Shown: positions 12,883 through 25,076 of the stretch, in pieces
Layout: every line of letters begins with the position of its first letter
Position numbering within the stretch: the stretch's first letter is position 1
NCBI GenBank assembly: GCA_964036045.1
Contig: OZ038392.1
Coordinates: 22,966,090 to 23,030,089, forward strand
Reading direction: 5' to 3'
Length of the DNA stretch: 64,000 bases
DNA from: Eutreptiella sp. 'Long Island Sound 2002'
Taxonomy: Eukaryota > Euglenozoa > Euglenophyceae > Eutreptiales > Eutreptiaceae
Notes under the pieces: model-generated
What the model was told of the DNA's origin: nothing
What the model saw: the letters and a program-made list of their open reading frames with translations, nothing else
Databases searched by the model: none
Made by a program: the position numbers and the translations under genes

Positions 12883-14150
12883 GTGGACCCCTGGAGCCCC
12901 CCAGTCGCCGGAGCTTGTGCCCCCCCCCCCCCCCCAGACCGTGCTCGCGAAAAATGGTGCAGAGTGCAGAAGGTGGAGGAAAGGACAAAAGGGAAAGAAT
13001 CCTTGTGGTTGTCAGAAGCCCCTGTCAGCAAAATTATCCTGCAGATGCACACCCCAGCGCGCACAAGTCAGTGCTGGAGTCGGCAAACCCCTGCATGGAC
13101 CCTGCATGGAGTGTGCATCTGGATGCCCCTGGTCAACGGCACGGGCAACAGGCTGTCTCCGGGACAGCCGACCCCTGGAGTAGTCCAACAGGACAAGTCA
13201 TCCGGGGGCTCCGTTGACACAACCAAAACATGTTCGTACCCACAGAGGGTCAGAATGAGCAGTGGCGAGAGGCCAGAAGGCGCCGCCAAAGGCAAACAAC
13301 CTAATAGCATGGCCTCGTGCCCAACCCCCCCCCCTCAGGCTTTGTGTGACATTCACGTTGCTGGTTGTGGTGAGCACCTCCCAGCCTGGGGTCTTCGTGA
13401 TGACCGCATACCGGGCACTTTGATCAGGCCGTCAGGGGAGGACGCCATGGGCAGAAGTTGCATTCTGGATTCCCCCCCAGGCAGGTGGATGCCTGCGGCA
13501 GTGCGGGGGGCCGCAGTAGTACGGATGCCTGCTTGTCATAGCAGAAGGTTCAAGGGCGAGAGGCCAATAGGCGCCGCCACAGGCTAACAGAGCCAACCAC
13601 CAAGGCCTTGTGCCAACCCCCCCCCCCTCAGGTGTCCTCTGTGTGGACCCGACAAAGAGCAGTGAAAGAGGGACAGTCCGGGGGCTCCGCTGGCACAACC
13701 TCCCAAGGGAAAGAAAGGAAAGGAAAGTAGCGAGGGAGAGACAGGCCAAGGAGGGAGAGGCAGGACACAGGGCGGTGAGAGGCCGATGGGCACCACCGCC
13801 GATGGAGGGAGAGGGTTCAAGGGAAGGGCAGTAAGTGGCGATCGGCCAATTGGTGCTGCCAGCTGCAGACCAGAACACACGCCCAGCCACTGTCTCCCCG
13901 ACTCCAAGGTGCCAGCCTCAGTAGCATTGGTAACCGACAGTACCCGCCCCCAACCGCTTTGGCAACCTCCTCCAACCGCCTGCCCAACCGCCTCCGAGGT
14001 CCCATCCCTTCTGATGTATCCCTGGCCCTTCCCCCCGTACCACCAAGCAATCCCCTGGCTGCCGCTCCCTCCCTTCAAGAGCATTCCTAACAGTGGCCCC
14101 CGTCCGGACGGCAGGACCGCAGCACAGACCTCCCCAACACTCGCCCTCAG
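12883..14150 (+). other. Intron 3 of the PAS kinase
   Basis: The donor is GAG|gtggac and the acceptor cgccctcag|GCC. A degenerate internal duplication is visible: GAGAGGCCA followed by AGGCGCCGCCA and then a C run ending CCTCAG occurs near 13,262-13,340 and again near 13,558-13,630, with weaker echoes near 13,776 and 13,835. No gene is seen in it. Confidence 0.75.
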
Positions 14151-14525
14151 GCCCACGGGAAGAACTTTGTGGACACGTTCGTCAACCGCAAGTCCTCCAG
14201 CGCCATCCGGCAGGTGCTCGAGGATGCGCTGCAGGCCCACGACACCGTCAACTTCGAGTTCGAGTTTGACACCAAGTCCGGGGCGGTGGTGGTGCTGCTG
14301 ATCACCACGACCTACCGGCACTCCACGGCCTCCAACACCGGGTCCTCCGTCATCTGCGTCGGGCAGGACATGACCGAGCTCAAGAAGGCCGAGGAGTCCC
14401 GCATGAAGTTCGCCGAGGAGCGCGCCAAGTTCATGTCGCACATGTGCCACGAGCTCCGGACACCGCTGAACGGGGTGATCTGCGCCACGGAGCTGCTGTT
14501 TGGGACGACGCTGAGCACCGATCAG
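14151..14525 (+). CDS. PAS-repeat histidine kinase, exon 4: last PAS half and HisKA H-box
   Basis: The first 80 or so residues finish the 30th visible PAS unit (NFEFEFDTKSG, VICVGQDMTE). A helical linker (KKAEESRMKFAEERAKF) then leads into the HisKA domain. The H-box reads SHMCHELRTPLNG; the His codon at 14,448-14,450 is the predicted phospho-acceptor. In two-component kinases this His is phosphorylated by the ATPase domain and passes phosphate to a receiver Asp. The donor is CAG|gtaccc, phase 0. Confidence 0.85.
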
Positions 14526-15038
14526 GTACCCCCCCGCCGTAGCAGCACAGGGGAGGGTGTGACCCCTGACCTGTATGCACGCATACCCCAGTAGAGCCCG
14601 GAGCGCCAGTGTAGCCAGCGGAGGCAGGGTCGAGGGATGAACATGAGCTCACTTAACACTCAACGGACGCGCCGAACGTTGGCATGAAGGACAGAAGGCG
14701 ATGACGGCCGTGGGGCAGGCGCAGCCAGAGCCTAATGTGGACACTGCAACCAGACCATATAAAGGCCGCCCCGCGCCCTCAGGGGACCACGAGAGCCGGT
14801 CTGAGGGGACAGAGTTGGGTCGGACCGCAGAACGTCTCGTCCCAGCGTCGTTGGGGCCCCGCAGCCGCCGTCCATTGGCCCACAGCCGTCGCTGCGGGGC
14901 TCAGAAGGGCCATCGTTAGTCCCCGATGGATACCAAGGGAAGAGCCCGCAATACAGTGCTTTGTGTTGTCGTAGTGTGAGGGGCTGATTGGCCTCCCTGG
15001 GTGCCGCGGATCCCTCTTCGTGGGATTGTGCAGACACA

Positions 15039-15074
<36 letters not shown>

Positions 15075-15299
15075 CAGAGAGGGCGGAAAGGCCGCGAGGA
15101 GCGGACAACCAAACATTGCTGCAGTGCGAACATTGCTGTCGAGAGGTGATGTATGATAGCGGAGGCTTTGGATTTATTGAATGATTTGGCGCCACACACA
15201 TGCCCAAACATGCCCGGACGTATTAGTGGAAGCATCCCGCATGTGCATGCCTGGAATGGGGTGGCTGGACACCCACCCGCACCGGTCTGCATCCCACAG
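14526..15299 (+). other. Intron 4 of the PAS kinase
   Basis: The donor is CAG|gtaccc and the acceptor catcccacag|AAC. It contains a (CA)n tract at about 15,043-15,072. Nothing gene-like is seen. Confidence 0.75.
15043..15072 (+). repeat. (CA)n microsatellite
   Basis: An uninterrupted CA dinucleotide tract in intron 4, directly visible. Confidence 0.95.
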
Positions 15300-15452
15300 A
15301 ACGAGCTTGTCGCCTCCATCAAGATGTGCTCGGACATCCTCCTGTGGACGGTGAATGATTTCATGGACTACTTCAAAGTCAGCGCGGGCAAGGCCCTGGA
15401 TATGGTGCAGACCTCCGTGTGTGTGAGGGACGTCGTGGCTGGGGCTTTGAAG
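15300..15452 (+). CDS. PAS-repeat histidine kinase, exon 5: second dimerisation helix
   Basis: This 51-codon exon (NELVASIKMCSDILLWTVNDFMDY, KVSAGKALDM, RDVVAGALK) matches the second HisKA helix and the following linker of hybrid histidine kinases, where the usual pattern is a run of Ile/Leu-Asn-Asp-hydrophobic-hydrophobic-Asp-(F/Y)-(S/F)-K-(I/V)-x-A-G-K. Acceptor cag|AAC and donor AAG|gtatgt are both strong and in phase 0. Confidence 0.82.
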
Positions 15453-16847
15453 GTATGTGGCACAAGCCTGGGCATGCGGATGCGCGCGCGCCACGTGTGT
15501 CGTGTTGAACCACTGGGGAGGAGGGGGGTCAGTGATGTACTAGAACGGCCATACACAGTAGGAGGGACCCCGTCCCCTTCCAATTTTTGGACAGCCACAT
15601 TTTTTGCTTCGGCGCCTTCGGTGCCAAGAGGATTTAAGATTTATGGAATGCTCACTCTCGGCCTCGTCTACCCCCCGGCACAGACTTGCCACTCGCCTCC
15701 GGCAGATCAGACATGATCAGAAGGAGTTGGGTCTTACGGAGTTGGACCCGGGACGCAGCTGGTTCCTACTGAGCACCAGGTGCAACAGGAGCGGACATTA
15801 CTGAGTGGCGGATGGTGCGGGGCTGATTCCTAACAAGACTTAGTTCCCCTGCCAGACACTAGTGGCATGTCTGCCATGGCATGTGTGCCGGCTCACCAAG
15901 GGAACAGAGTCCTGAGCCTGTGGTCACAGCGAAAGGCGCCTATGGCAATGTCACTTTGTGTTTTGACTTTGTTTCTCTGCAGCCTTGTGCGTGTGTGGTA
16001 AGGGGTGGCGTACAGCATCCGCATCCCACAGCGGGTGGCGGGTGCTGATGCCTTTGCTTCCTGTATTGCCTGGCGCCAGTGGAGACCGCAGTGTGCGAGG
16101 TTGTCAGCCACCAGTGTGGCAGTGGTTCACAAGGTTGCCTCATAGGCAGCAAAGGTGATTTATGGCACGGGTGCAAGGCATCAAAAATACACGCCTTTTG
16201 TCTGTCCGTTTTCTGGGGGGGGTATGCCATCACGGCCGAGTGAGTTTCTGGGGGTCAATGGCTGTTCCCCCAGGCCCATAGGCACTGCGGCCTTGCAGAA
16301 GTTGCTGCATTGCCTATCGCAGGGAATATAGTTTGAACTGGTCCACATGCCCCTGGACTTGGGATTCATGTGGCACTGCATAACGACCACGACAATTTGA
16401 ATGAGGAAACGTGTTGCGTGTATGTTGTACTACGTGTAATTTTTTTGCGGTAAATGCGTGCAAAAAAATCGTCACGCCGTGTAAGTTTTTTTTTGCGGTA
16501 ATTGGTTGTAAACCTGTAGTCGCATTTGCCGCAAAAAAAATACACGACTTTACTGCAAAAAAATCACCTCCAAGAGAGGTTGTTAGATCAAGCGCAGGCG
16601 CGGGCGTCGTATACCCCCCTTTTTGGGGGTCATTCGCGTAGCATACCCCAAGGCATGATATTGGATGTCCAACCCCTTGTAAAATCATTATTTTGCCCAA
16701 TAAGACCATCCCCCAATGGATTTTTTGATTCTGAGGCCTCTATCCCCTAAAACTGGATAACACTTTTTTGAGGGGGGGGTGGGGGGGTGTTAAAAGTTTT
16801 CGCTCAGAAGGCTCCAAGCAGTGGGGAAGCTTGTCGCTTTCACACAA

Positions 16848-16915
16848 CCGCCGGTCGAATGGTAACGCAGCGGACGCAAAGTTTTCGGTCGGCAGTTTGA
16901 ATCCTGGTCGGCCTA
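16848..16915 (+). repeat. tRNA-like (SINE-head-like) sequence, forward copy
   Basis: An A-box-like word (CCGGTCGAATGGTAACGC, 16,851-16,868) is followed 43 bp later by a B-box-like word (AGTTTGAATCC, 16,894-16,904). That is the spacing of an internal RNA polymerase III promoter in a tRNA gene. The stems are degenerate, so it is not called a functional tRNA. Confidence 0.4.
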
Positions 16916-16950
16916 CTGTTGGCGGCGGCGACGGCGCCGTATTCACCCGA

Positions 16951-17010
16951 CCGGGGTTCGAACCGCCAACCAAAAAGACTCCGGTCAGCTGCATTACCAT
17001 TCGGCCACTG
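16951..17010 (-). repeat. tRNA-like (SINE-head-like) sequence, reverse copy
   Basis: Read on the - strand, TGGCCGAATGGTAATGC (A-box, 17,007-16,991) is followed by GGTTCGAACC (B-box, 16,964-16,955) at the tRNA spacing. The match is better than in the forward copy. The two copies align along their whole length and face each other, so they could pair as a hairpin. Confidence 0.45.
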
Positions 17011-17485
17011 CTTGGTCTGAGGCGAAAGGTCTCCCCACTGCTTGGGGCCGCGTCTGCCACTGACAAAAAACCCAAACTGTGTGTTTCTGTCTGACTGACT
17101 GCTGGCCTGGCTAGGGGACTGATTGGCTGACTGTCAACCTCTCTTCGAGGTGCACTGCCAAAGGCAATAGAATTTTTCAAAATTTTGAATTTTTCAAAAT
17201 TTTTAACAATATACACGACTTACCACAAAAAAATTTACACGCATTTACCGCAAAAAAAATTAGCGATTTGACGAATTTTTTGTACACGAGTTACGTTTTT
17301 CACACGTGTTGCCTGTGCCGCAGGGACCACCATGTTTTGGCTTCGAATCACTGGGTCCTCATTTAAAAGCAGCGTGCTGGTGCTTTGCCGGGGCGTCCAC
17401 ATGATTCATGACAAACGTGCGTGTGTGTATGGAAACGTGATATGCGGCACCGTTTGCATGCATCTCTTCCCGCCCGCTTGTGCAG

Positions 17486-17588
17486 GTGATGCAGTTCTAT
17501 CAGCAGTCAGACGGGGTAATGCTGCAGCCACCCGTCTTTGCGAACGACGTTCCCTCGACCATTGAGGGGGATCCGAATCGAGTCAGAG
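17486..17588 (+). CDS. PAS-repeat histidine kinase, exon 6: start of the ATPase domain (last exon found)
   Basis: VMQFYQQSDGVMLQPPVFANDVP followed by GDPNRVR matches the linker and the residues just before the N-box of HATPase_c domains, where G-D-P-x-R-(L/V)-R is typical. The acceptor is tgtgcag|GTG. A donor at GTCAGAG|gtgtgg would end the exon in phase 1. The Asn of the N-box, the G-boxes and any receiver domain were not found anywhere in the window. Either the remaining exons lie beyond the satellites or the gene is truncated. Confidence 0.65.
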
Positions 17589-17700
17589 GTGTGGGTTTGC
17601 TTGGGGCAGTGATGGGGCTGCTGGTGATGGTGTTTGTTCAGCGGGTTGTTTTGGCACTGTTGATCTGCTTTTCCATCCAGGTTTCTTCATCCTCCCTACT

Positions 17701-20700
17701 GAGTTACTAGTAGATGCTAAATACTAGATAATAATTCCTACTAAATCCTAAATACTAGATACTAATTACTACTAAATCCTAAATACTAGATACTCATTCC
17801 TACTAAATTCTATATATTAGATACTAATTACTACTAGCTCCTAACTACTAGATACAAATCACTACTAAATCCTAAATACCGGATACTAATTACTACTAAA
17901 TCCTAAATACTAGATACTAATTACTACTAACTCCTAGATACTACATACTAATTACTACTAAACTCCTAGATACTACATACTAATTACTACTAAATCCTAA
18001 ACACTAGATACTCATTACTACTAAATCCTAAATACTGGATACTAATCACTACTAAATCCTAAATACTATATGCGAATTACTACTAAATCCTAAATTCCAG
18101 ATACTAATTACCACTAAATCCTGTACATTAGGTACTAAGTACTACTAGCTCCTAAATACTAGATACTAATCACTACTAAATGCTAAATACTAGATACTAA
18201 TTGCTACTAAATCCTAAATACTAGATACTCATTACTACTAAATCCTAAATACTGGATACTAATCACTACTAAATGCTAAATACTAGATACTAATTGCTAC
18301 TAAATCATAAATACTAGATACTCATTACTACTAAATCCTAAATACTGGATACTAATCACTACTAAATCCTAAATACTATATGCGAATTACTACTAAATCC
18401 TAAATTTCAGATACTCATTACCACTAAATTCTATATGTTAGGTCCGAAGTACTACTAGCTCCTAAATGCTGGATACTAATTCTTACTAGCTCCTAAATAC
18501 TACATACTAAACACTAGTAAATGCTAAATACTAGATACTAATTACTACTAAATCCTAAGTACTAGATACGCATTACCGCTAAATCCTATCTATTAGATAC
18601 TAATTACTACTAGCTCCTAAATACTAGATACTAGTCACTACTAAATCCTAAATACTGGATACCATTCACTACTGTATCCCAAATACTACATACTAATTAC
18701 TAGTAAATCCTATATATTAGATACTAATTACTACTAGCTCCTAAATGCTAGATACTAATTACTACTAGCTCGTAAATACTAGATACTAATCACTACTAAA
18801 TCCTAAATACTAGATACTGATTGCTACTAGCTCCTAACTACTAGATACTAATTGCTACTAAATCCTAAATACTAGATACCAATTGTTACTAAATCTTAAA
18901 TACTAGATACTCATTGCTACTAAATCCTAAATACTAGATACGACTTACTACTATGTCCTAAATACTAGATACTAATCACTACTAAATCCCAAATACTAGA
19001 TACTAGATACTAGATACTCAGTATCTAGTATTTCGCATTTAGGAGTAATTAGTATCTAGTATTTATGAATTCATAGTAGTTAGTACCTAGAATTTAGGAT
19101 TTGCTAGTGTTTAGTATCTAGTATTTAGGATGTAGCAGCAATTAGTATCCAGCCTTTAGGATTTAGTAGCAATTAGTATCTAGTATTTAGGATTTAGTAG
19201 TAACTAGTATCTAGTATTTAGGATTTAGTGGTCATTTGTATCTAGTATTTAGGATTTAGTAGTAATTAGTATCTAGTATCTAGGATTTAGTAGTGATTAG
19301 TATCTAGTATTCAGGATTTAGTAGTAATCAGTATCTAGTATTTAGGATTTAGTAGTAATTAATATCTAGTATTTAGGATTTAGTAGTGATTAGTATCTAG
19401 CATTAGAGATTTAGTAGTAATTGGTATCTAGTATTTGGGATTCAGTAGTGATTAGTATCTAGTATCTAGCTCTTGAATACTAGATACTAGTCACCACTAA
19501 ATCCCAAATACTAGATACCAATTATTACTAAATGGTAAATACTAGATACTAATTACTACTAAATCCTATACATTAGATACTAATTACTACTAGCTGCTAA
19601 ATACTAGATACTAATTACTACTAGCTCGTGAATACTGGATACTAATCACTACTAAATCCTATCTATTAAATACTAATTACTACTAGCTCCTACTTACCAG
19701 AGACTAATTGCTACTAAATCCTAAATACTAGATACTAATTGCTACTAAATCCTAAGTACTAGATACCAATTATTACTAACTCCTAAATACTAGATACGAA
19801 TTACTACTAAATCCTAAATACTAGATACTAATTACTACTAAATGCCAAGTACTAGATATTGATTACTACGAAATCCTGAATCCTAAGTACTAGATACCAA
19901 TTACTACTAAATCCTAAATACTAGATACCAATTACTACTAAATCGTAAATACTAGATACTAATCACTACTAAATCCCAAATACTAGATAGTAATTACTAC
20001 CAAATCGTAAATACTAGATACTAATCACTACTAAGTCCTAAATACTAGATGCTAATTAGTACCAAGTGGTAAATGCTAGATACTAATCACCACTAAATAC
20101 TAAATACTAGATACTAATTACTAATAAATGCTAAATACTAGATGCTAATTCCTACTAAATCGTACATACTAGATACGAATTACTACTACATCCTAAATGC
20201 TAGATACTAATTACTACTAAATCCTAAATACTCGATACTGATTACTACTAATTCCTAAATACTAGATACTAATTACTACCAAATCCTAAATCCTAGATAC
20301 TAAATTTTAGCAAATCCTGAATTGTAGGTACTAGTTACTACTAATTCATAAATACTAGATACTAATTACTCCTAAATCTCAAATACTAGATACTAATTGC
20401 TGCTAAATCCAAAATACTAGATACTAATCACTACTAAATGCTGAATACTAGATACCAATTACTACAATGTCTTAAATACTAGATACTAATTACTACTAAA
20501 TCCTAAATCCTAGATACTAATTACTACTAAATCGTAAATACTAGATACTAATCACTACTAAATACCAAATACTAGATGCTAATTACTCCTAAATCGTAAA
20601 TACTAGATACTAAATACTACTAAATCCTAAATGCTAGATACTAATCACTACTAAATCCTAAATACTAGATACTAATTACTACTAAATGCCAAGTACTAGA

Positions 20701-23530
20701 TACTGATCACTAGCAAATCCTAAATCCTAGATACTAATCACTACTAAATCCTAGATACTGGATGCTAATTAGTACCAAATGCTAAATGCTAGATACTAAT
20801 CACCACTAAATGCTAAATACTAGATACTAATTACTACTAAATGCTAAATACTAGATGCTAATTCCTGCTAAACCCTACATACTAGATACTAATTACTACT
20901 AACTCCTATATACTGGATACTAATTACTACTAACTCCTATATACTAGATACTAATCACTACTAACTCCTATATACTGGAAACTAATTACTACTAAATGGT
21001 AAATACTAGATACTAATCACTACTAAATCCTAAATACTAGATACTAATCACTACTAAATCCTAAATACTAGATACTAATTGCTACTAAATCATAAATACT
21101 AGATACTCATTACTACTAAATCCTAAATACTGGATACTAATCACTACTAAATCCTAAATACTATATGCGAATTACTACTAAATCCTAAATACTAGATACT
21201 AATCACTACTAAATCCTAAATACTAGATACTCATTCCTACTAAATCCTATATATTAGATACTACTTACTACTAGCTCTTAAATGGTAGATGCTAATTACT
21301 ACCAGCTACTAAATACTACATACTAATCACTAGTGAATACCATCTATTGGATACTAATTACTACTAGCTCCTAACTACCACAGACTAATTGCTACTAAAT
21401 CCTAAGTACCAGATACTAATTACTACTAAATCCTATATATTAGATACTAATTACTACCCAATCCTAAATCCTAGATGCTAATTACTACTAAATCGTACAT
21501 ACCAGATACGAATTTCTACTAAATCCTAAATGCTAGATACTAATTACTACTAAATCCTAAATGTTAGATACTAATTACTACTAAATCCCAAATACTAGAT
21601 ACTAATTACTACTAAATCCTAAATACTAGATACTAAAGACTAGCAAATCCTGAATTCTAGGTATTAATTACTACTAATTCATAAATACTAGATAGTAATT
21701 ACTCCTAAATGCCAAATGCCCGATACTAATCACTACTAAGTCCTAAATACTAGATACAAATTACTACTACATCCAAAATACTAGATACTAATTGCTACTG
21801 AATCCAAAATACTAGATACTAATTACTACTCAATCCTAAATTCCAGATACTAATTGCTACTAAATCTTAAAGGCTAGATACTAATTACTGCTAAATCCTA
21901 AATACTAGCTACTAATCACTACTAAATCCAAAATACTAGATACTAAACACTAGCAAATCCTAGCTTCTAGGTACTAATTACTACTAATTCATAAATACTA
22001 GATACTAATTACACCTAAATGCCAAATACTACGTAATGATTACTACCAAATCCTAAATACTAGATACTAATTACTATCGAATCCTAAATACTAGACACTA
22101 ATTACTACCAAATCCTAAATACTAGATACTAATCACTACTAAATCCTAAATACTAGATACTAATTACTATCAAATCCTAAATGCTAGATACTAATCACTA
22201 CCAAATCCGAAATACTAGATGCTAATTAGTACCAAATGCTAAATGCTAGTTACTAATCACCACTAAATGCTAAATACTAGATGCTAATTCCTACTAAAGC
22301 CTACATACTAGATACTAATTACTACTAACTCCTATATACTGGATACTAATTAATACTAACTCCTATATACTGGATACTAATTACTTCTAAATCGTATATA
22401 TTAGATACTAATTACTACTAACTCCTACGACTGGATACTAATTACTACTAAATCGTAAATACTAGATACTAATTACCCCTAAATCGTAAATACTAGACAC
22501 TAACGCTAGATACTAATTACTACTAAATCCTAAATACTAGAAACCGAATACCACTAAATCCTGAATTCTAGATACTAATTCCTACTAAATCCTAAAAACT
22601 AGATACTAATTGCTACCAAATCCTAAATCCTAGATGCCGATTACCACTAAATCTCAAATTCCGCATACTAATTGCTACTAAATGCTAAATACTAGCTATT
22701 AATCACTACTAATACTGAACACTAGCAAATCCTAAATTCTAGGTATTAATGACTACTAATTCATAAATACTAGATACTAATTACTCGTAAATGCCAAATA
22801 CTAGATACTGCTTACTACCAAATCCTAAATCCTAGATACTAATTACTATCAAATCCTAAATACTAGATACTAATCACTACTAAATCCTAAATACTAGATG
22901 CTAATTAGTACCAAATGCTAAATGCTAGTTACTGGTCACCACGAAATGCTAAATACCAGATACTAATTATTACTAAATGCTAAATACTAGATGCTAATTC
23001 CAAGTAAATGCTACACACTGGATACTAATTACTACTAACTCCTATATACAAGATACTAATTCTTAATAACTCCTATATACTGGATACTAATTACTTCTAA
23101 ATCCTATATATCAGATACTAATTACTACTAACTCCTAAGACTGGAAACTACTTACTACTAAATCGTAAATACTAGATACTAATTACTGCTAAATCCTAAA
23201 TTCTAGACACTAATTACTACTACATCCTAAATGCTAGATACCAATGCCTACTCCTAAACATTTGATACTAATTACGTCTAAATCCTAAATACTAGATACT
23301 AATTACTTCTAAATCGTACGTAGTAGATACTAATGGCTACTAAATCCGAAATACTAGATACTAATTGTTGCCAAATCCTACATACTAGACACTAATTACT
23401 ACTAAATCCTAAACACTAGACACTAATTACAAGTGAATCCTAAATGCTAGATACCGAAGACTACTAAATCTTGAACATTAGATGCTAATCACCACTAAAT
23501 CCTAAATACTAGATACTAATTACTACTAAA
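17701..23530. repeat. 31-bp AT-rich satellite array
   Basis: The unit is close to GATACTAATTACTACTAAAT followed by CCTAAATACTA, 31 bp, with roughly 190 degenerate copies. The + strand is poor in G. The unit contains CTAG, and successive copies differ by scattered substitutions. It begins at the end of the last recognised kinase sequence and stops abruptly at a GGGT array. No ORF or gene is seen in these 5.8 kb. Confidence 0.95.
19020..19470 (-). repeat. Inverted block inside the 31-bp satellite
   Basis: Between these points the same 31-bp unit reads in reverse (AGTATCTAGTATTTAGGATT). The left junction is a near-perfect palindrome (TACTAGATACT, c, AGTATCTAGTA, centre at 19,019). The right junction (AGTATCTAG, short spacer, CTAGATACT) is near 19,475. 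About 14 units are inverted. Confidence 0.88.
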
Positions 23531-24705
23531 TGGTTGGGTGGGTGGGTGGGTGTCTCTGATGTGGGTGGGTGGGCGGGTGGGTGTCCCTGATGTGGGTGGG
23601 TGGGTGGGTGTCCTTGATGTGGGTGGCTGGCTGGTTGGGTGGGTGTCTCTGATGTGGGTGGGGTGGGTGGGTGTATTTGATGTGGGTGGGTCGGTGGGTG
23701 TCTCGGATGTGGGTCGCTGTGCCTGTTTTTGGGGGTTGGGTGGCTTTCTCTGATTTGGGTGGTTTTGTGGGTGTCTTTTGTGTTGGTGGGTGGGTGGCCG
23801 GGTGTCTCCGATGTGGGTGGGTGGGTGGGTGGGTGTCTCTAATATGGGTGGGTGGGTGGGTGGGTGGGTGTTTCTGATGTTGGGGCGTGGGTGGGTGGGT
23901 GGGTGTCTCTGATGTTGGGGGGTGGGTGGGTGGGTGGGTGTGTTTGATGTGGTAGGGTGGGTGGGTGGGTGGGTGTCTCTAATGTTGGGGGATGGGTGGG
24001 TGTCTCAAATGTGGGTGGGTTGGTGGGTGGCTGGTTGTCTCTGATGTTGGGGGGTGCGTGGGTGTCTTTGATGTGCGTGGGTGGGTGGGTGGGTGGGTTT
24101 CTCTGATGTGGGTGGGTGGGTGGCTGGGTGTCTCTGATGTGGTTTGGTGGGTGGGTGTATTTGATGTGGGTTGGTGGGTGGGTGTCTCTGATGTGGGTGG
24201 GTCAGTGGGTGGGTGGGTGTCTCTAATTTTGGGGGGTGCGTTGGTGTCTCTCATGTGGGTGGTTTGGTGGGTGTTTTTGATGTAGCTGGTTGGGTGGGTG
24301 GGTGTGTGTGTGGCCGGGTGTCTCCGACGTCGGTGGGTGGGTGGGTGGGTGTCTCTAATGTGGGTCGGTTGGTGGGTGGGTGGTTGTTTTTGATGTTGGG
24401 GGGTGGGTGGCTGGGTGGGTGTCTCTCAAGTTTGGGGGTGGGTGAGTGTCTCTAATGTGGATGGGTGGGTGGGTGGGTGGGTGTCTTTGATGTGGGTCGG
24501 TGGGTGTCACTGATGTGGGTGGGTGGGTGGGTGGGTGTCTCTGATGTTGGGGGGGGTTGGGTGTCTCTGATGTGGGTGGGTGGGTGGGTGGGTGGTTGTC
24601 TCTAATGTGGGTGGTCGGGTGGCTTGGTGTCTCTGATGTGGGTGGGTGGGTGGTTGTATTTGATGTGGGTGGGTGGGTGGGTGTCTCTGATGTGGGTGGG
24701 TTGGA
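23531..24705. repeat. GGGT-rich minisatellite array 1
   Basis: Variable units of about 24-36 bp combine (GGGT)2-5 with GTCTCTGATGTG, GTCTTTGATGTG or TGATGTTGGGG. Runs such as GGGTGGGTGGGTGGG fit a G-quadruplex pattern on the + strand. Long open frames on both strands (Gly/Val/Trp-rich forward, Pro/Thr/His-rich reverse) follow from the repeat and are not called as genes. Confidence 0.93.
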
Positions 24706-25076
24706 GGAGGAGGACGAGGAGCGCCTGCCGTGGTCCCACGTACGGTGAGCCGTGGCGTCGTCCCTCGGGGGCCCCACGCAGGCACTGCCGAGGGAGTCCT
24801 CTGTCTTACCGCCGCTAGAGTAAGACGAATCTCGTCGCACACCTGAGAACGCTCCTCCCAGCAGGCCGTTTGGGTCACAACGCCGGTGTACAACAACGCT
24901 ACGGTCCGATCTGCTCTCTGGTCCCGGCCATCAACCGCTCCGACCTGTCCTGGATCCACCCGAGTCAGCGTTCCAAGATCAACGGGCACGGAAGATGTGG
25001 GTCTCCCGGGGCATCACCCCCGGCTTAGGACGTCGCCAGACAAGGAGCGCGGTCTGGCACGACTGCGCGCTGTACC
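24706..25076. repeat. X spacer module, copy 1 (truncated)
   Basis: It starts with GGAGGAGGACGAGG-type sequence, then GCGCCTGCCGTGGTCCCACG, a TCTGTCTTACC segment, GAATCTCGTCGCACACCTGA and ATCACCCC near its end. The same sequence in the same order recurs at 48,041, 51,626/57,723 and 60,028. Homology stops near 25,076, where a LINE fragment begins. Confidence 0.8.

Larger units (their letters stand above)
16437..17262. mobile_element. Foldback/MITE-like element with about 25-bp inverted ends
   Basis: The left arm at 16,437-16,460 (TAA, seven T, GCGGTAAATGCGTG) is the reverse complement of 17,238-17,262 (CACGCATTTACCGC followed by an A run and TTA), differing only in homopolymer length. Further A/T runs next to GCGGTAA- or TTACCGC-like words lie just inside both arms. 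The centre carries two convergent tRNA-like modules. No transposase frame is seen and I could not define a target-site duplication, so the class is inferred. Confidence 0.45.
15453..17485 (+). other. Intron 5 of the PAS kinase, containing a foldback-like insertion
   Basis: The donor is AAG|gtatgt and the acceptor cttgtgcag|GTG. Nothing recognisable lies in 15,453-16,430. From about 16,430 to 17,300 it holds an inverted-repeat structure with two tRNA-like sequences, described separately. Confidence 0.75.

Noticed and set aside
16848-17010. Functional tRNA genes in intron 5
   Set aside because: A- and B-boxes are present, but acceptor and anticodon stems do not pair convincingly. They are better described as tRNA-derived modules.
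17681-17730. Possible seventh kinase exon after ttccatccag at 17,680
   Set aside because: Its phase fits, but the peptide (FFILPTELLVDAKY) does not resemble the N-box and stops within the satellite.
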